From NCBI GenBank assembly GCA_905213895.1, contig CAJMKE010000003.1:92237-156236 (forward strand): DNA of 64,000 nt, given 5' to 3'. The stretch is from an uncultured Alistipes sp. Lineage in GTDB: Bacteria; Bacteroidota; Bacteroidia; Bacteroidales; Rikenellaceae. Position 1 is the stretch's first letter, and each line of letters begins with the position of its first letter. Shown here in pieces: positions 61,821-64,000 of the stretch. The notes under the pieces were generated by a model that was not told the DNA's origin, made no database searches, and saw only the letters and a list, made by a program, of their open reading frames with translations. A program made the position numbers and the translations under genes.

Positions 61821-63266
61821 TTAGTTATTTATAGTTTTTCCTTTCAGTTTTGCAATCTGTTCCAATGCCCCGTCCGCCTGCGGCATGCCCTCGGACTTGG
61901 CGCGCAACATATATTGTTCGGCTGTGTCGTAATTTTCGGTCATAAGTTCATATACACCGCGCGTATACGTCGCCTCGGCGGATTCGCCCGACTTGGCGAG
62001 ATAGCGTTCGGCTGCCGCCATGTCGCCGCGCTGCAACGCCGTATTGGCGGCATTGAGATTGGCGGTCGGGTCGTCGGGGAACATGCGCACGGCGGTCTCG
62101 AACACCTCGTTAAACTCGTCCGAACCCGTTTCATAGGTTTGGGCGGCGAGATAGAACTCGTTAAGGTTCAGTTTCTGCGGCTGTGTCTTCATCACGCGCT
62201 TTATCTCCTCGACATCGCTGAACCGGCGTACATTGTATTCGATTCGGTAGTCGGTATGACGCAGCGCAGGATAGCAGTTCTGCAACAGGAACCGATATTC
62301 CTCGGGATAGGTGCGCTTGATTTTCAACTCCTTCGCATCGGGAGCGAGGTCGCTGTCTATCATCGCCAGAATCTCGCTGCGGTGCGCAAGATTCGACTTG
62401 TCCACGTAGCGGCGCAGACCGTCCCAGTCCTCCGGTTCGTAGTCGGTCGCTATGACGTCCGAATCGAAATGATAGAGTTGCCCGATATGTTTTTTGAGAG
62501 CCGCGGTACGTCCTTTCGCCAACTCGGTATTATGCGCATACGGACTTTCGGGCGAAGCGTAGCCTTTGAGCCACACTGACGTTATCGTTATGTCGCGGTC
62601 GTTGCGCACGGAATCTATCGTCGCCTGAATTTTCGCCAGTTCGACGGTATTGCGGCGGTAGTCGGGATAGATGACTGTCCGGTTCACCGGAAAATCGATG
62701 AATGCCGAACCGCTGAGCGAAAAATGCTTTTCGCCCTCGGCGACCGGACGGACATACGCCAAAGCAGGCAGGCACGGTTCGAGCGGAACCGGTGCGACAT
62801 ACTCGTAGCCGCCGAGTTTGCCGGTCTGTTCGGCGAGCAGCGTATTGCAGCATCCGTAGTCCTCACGGTGCATGAGCAGCGAACCGCCGTTCATCCACTC
62901 CGCATACGGGAACATGGCATGATAATCGACCTTCGCCGGTTTCTCGGACGAACGGTAGGTCATCTCGCCGGCACCCGAAAGCATGCTTTCGCCGTTGCGG
63001 ACGTAGTAGAAATAGCGTCGGCGACCGTAGACGCCAATCGACGACAGCGACAGCGTATCCGTTCCGTTCACGAAAAGCGGCGTAAACAGTACGGCACGGT
63101 TGCTCTCGACTTTAAGGTCGGACATGTCGATGCCCATATCGACGACCATATATTCTCCGTTGCGCGACAGACGCAGCGAATCTATCGATGCGCCGTCCAC
63201 ATTCTGGGCGTCGGCATTCATGCAGATGCCCAGCAATACCGATATTGTGAGGATTGTCTTTTTCAT
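61821..63266 (-). CDS. DUF3868 protein of the fimbrial operon
   Basis: A 481-residue secreted protein from ATG at 63266 (MKKTILTISVLLGICMNADA); three more residues if 63275 is used. The first half (about 20-190) is the DUF3868 beta domain; the middle (about 195-330) has an OmpA-like region with VWLKGYASPESPYAHNTELA and GRTAALKKHI; the C-terminal part has TPR-like helices (PTANLNAANTALQRGDMAAA and AEATYTRGVYELMTENYDTA). DUF3868 genes pair with DUF3575 at the head of Mfa-type operons. OmpA-like domain suggests peptidoglycan contact. Confidence 0.88.
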   Translation of the reverse strand: MKKTILTISVLLGICMNADAQNVDGASIDSLRLSRNGEYMVVDMGIDMSDLKVESNRAVLFTPLFVNGTDTLSLSSIGVYGRRRYFYYVRNGESMLSGAGEMTYRSSEKPAKVDYHAMFPYAEWMNGGSLLMHREDYGCCNTLLAEQTGKLGGYEYVAPVPLEPCLPALAYVRPVAEGEKHFSLSGSAFIDFPVNRTVIYPDYRRNTVELAKIQATIDSVRNDRDITITSVWLKGYASPESPYAHNTELAKGRTAALKKHIGQLYHFDSDVIATDYEPEDWDGLRRYVDKSNLAHRSEILAMIDSDLAPDAKELKIKRTYPEEYRFLLQNCYPALRHTDYRIEYNVRRFSDVEEIKRVMKTQPQKLNLNEFYLAAQTYETGSDEFNEVFETAVRMFPDDPTANLNAANTALQRGDMAAAERYLAKSGESAEATYTRGVYELMTENYDTAEQYMLRAKSEGMPQADGALEQIAKLKGKTINN

Positions 63267-63278
63267 CTCCCGCACGAT

Positions 63279-63866
63279 TTAGAACACATAAACCAGATTT
63301 ACAGCCGCCTTGGTCGGACCGACATAGTGGTGCGACTTGTCGCTCTCCACCTTCTTGCCGCAGCCCGCACAGCGGAACTTGTCGTATTGGGTATAGGCAT
63401 ATCCGACGCCTATTTCGAGTTCGAGATTCCAGTGGCGACCGAGAATCCACGCATAACCGTAGGCGACGCCCGCACCGACGAACCAGCCCTGATAGCGGGC
63501 ATCGGAGAGTTTGGAGAAGTCGGAGCCGAGGAATTTGATGCCGTTTTTCAATCCGCCGACATTGTACTGTCCGCCGTGGGCATGGAATCCGAGGAAATGT
63601 CCCGAAAAACGGTCGCAGAACCAGTAGCGTGCCTCCGGCTGAACGAGCCAGTGTTTCCAGCGGCGGTCGTGCGACAGCGTCCACATGTTCAGTCCTCCGG
63701 AAACATCGAGCGTCCACCGCGGCGCAAGACCGAACTCCGCACCGAGATTGACGTTCAAAAGCGCATCGTAAAGAATATTCGTCTTTACCGCAGCCTTCTG
63801 CCCTTTCGCAGCGAAACCGAGCAAAAGGAGTGCTGCGAGCATAATTATCCTCGACTTTATTTTCAT
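63279..63866 (-). CDS. DUF3575 outer-membrane protein of the fimbrial operon
   Basis: A 195-residue small barrel from ATG at 63866 (MKIKSRIIMLAALLLLGFAA); the ATG at 63881 adds five residues. After the signal: KTNILYDALLNVNLGAEFGL, WTLDVSGGLNMWTLSHDRRW, LVQPEARYWF and WFVGAGVAYGYAW, the signature order of DUF3575. A loop with paired cysteines (CAGC) follows, and it ends AVNLVYVF. Usually encoded first in Mfa-type fimbrial operons; function unknown, perhaps outer-membrane support for pilus assembly. DUF3868 begins 12 bases after its stop. Confidence 0.92.
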   Translation of the reverse strand: MKIKSRIIMLAALLLLGFAAKGQKAAVKTNILYDALLNVNLGAEFGLAPRWTLDVSGGLNMWTLSHDRRWKHWLVQPEARYWFCDRFSGHFLGFHAHGGQYNVGGLKNGIKFLGSDFSKLSDARYQGWFVGAGVAYGYAWILGRHWNLELEIGVGYAYTQYDKFRCAGCGKKVESDKSHHYVGPTKAAVNLVYVF

Positions 63867-63907
63867 ACCTTCAACTTTCATTTTACCTCAATACCTATAA
63901 TATATCC

Positions 63908-63936
63908 ATTGTATCGGCACCTAATTCCGATACAAT
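63908..63936. repeat. Inverted repeat in the fimbrial operon leader
   Basis: Perfect 10-bp arms ATTGTATCGG (63908-63917) and CCGATACAAT (63927-63936) with a 9-base spacer. It lies 27-70 bases upstream of the first gene, inside the likely leader; a regulator site or RNA hairpin. Confidence 0.8.
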
Positions 63937-63944
63937 TTCTATGC

Positions 63945-63961
63945 GTCTCTGAACAAGAGAC
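63945..63961. repeat. Second inverted repeat upstream of the fimbrial operon
   Basis: GTCTCT (63945-63950) and AGAGAC (63956-63961) with a 5-base loop, at or near the predicted transcription start. Confidence 0.6.
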
Positions 63962-63964
63962 ATG

Positions 63965-63995
63965 CAAACTTGTAATATGATAATAACCATTGCAA
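63965..63995 (-). promoter_or_regulatory. Candidate promoter of the fimbrial operon
   Basis: On the minus strand TTG (63993-63995), 20-base spacer, CAAGTTTG (63965-63972; one mismatch to TAnnTTTG). Predicted start near 63960, just upstream of the two inverted repeats. Confidence 0.42.
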
Positions 63996-64000
63996 TAAGA

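Noticed and set aside
63881..64000. Invertible promoter upstream of the fimbrial operon
   Set aside because: The inverted repeats seen are only 5-9 bases apart; no distant pair or invertase is visible in the window, although the upstream side is cut off.
1..64000. Prophage, insertion sequences, integrases, tRNA or rRNA genes
   Set aside because: No transposase, integrase, phage structural gene, tRNA cloverleaf or rRNA sequence was recognised by eye on either strand.

Overview
The window reads as chromosomal DNA of a Bacteroidota gut commensal, most likely a Rikenellaceae/Alistipes-type organism. Grounds: promoter elements of the TTG-N19-TAnnTTTG type, TonB-dependent receptors with carboxypeptidase-like N-domains, many lipoproteins, DUF5689, DUF4293, DUF4199, DUF3575 and DUF3868 families, a type V (Mfa-type) fimbrial operon and a compact Bacteroidota-style SRP RNA. 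The genus is inference from gene content; no rRNA or tRNA was seen.

Layout. 1-74: 3' end of an XRE-type regulator. 106-2934: M16 zinc protease. 3180-13005 (minus): five-gene locus of a DUF5689/BACON lipoprotein, secreted NUC1-type nuclease, secreted EEP-family nuclease/phosphatase, TonB-dependent receptor and second DUF5689 lipoprotein, which together look like a system for capture and breakdown of extracellular nucleic acid. 13229-16546 (minus): DUF4293, GT2 glycosyltransferase, DUF4199, and MltG. 17001-18609: a 49-residue protein and a fimbrillin-like lipoprotein behind a long leader. 18856-18952: SRP RNA with a clear promoter. 19133-24571: outer-membrane protein plus a spermidine/putrescine-type ABC transporter (potABCD-like). 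24637-26295 (minus): YidE/AspT-type transporter. 26504-27688: aminotransferase. 27825-41560: surface polysaccharide operon (rmlACDB, flippase, Wzy-like polymerase, three GT4 transferases, two acyltransferases, radical SAM/SPASM protein, nucleotidyltransferase-fold protein, HAD phosphatase), driven from a promoter that overlaps the preceding terminator. 41561-48198: SDR, DUF486, argS, obg and a TonB-receptor-like protein lacking the N-domain. 48241-52152 (minus): guaA, guaB, panB. 52430-54503: BlaI/BlaR1-like pair. 54759-63866 (minus): Mfa-type fimbrial operon, ending just inside the window with its promoter region.

Between genes there is a recurring A/T-rich repeat family built on TTAAGG/CCTTAA words (six arrays in 64 kb), at least one of which forms an apparent bidirectional terminator. 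Other non-coding structure includes a (GCAGTA)7 microsatellite, homopolymer tracts (G9 in an acyltransferase gene, A9 in the polymerase gene, G8 in a leader), and strong hairpins inside two operons that probably set relative expression. The best candidates for undescribed biology are the nuclease/receptor locus, the repeat family, the radical SAM plus nucleotidyltransferase pair in the polysaccharide operon, the plug-like modules fused to the BlaR1-like protease, and the short YISPEI protein.
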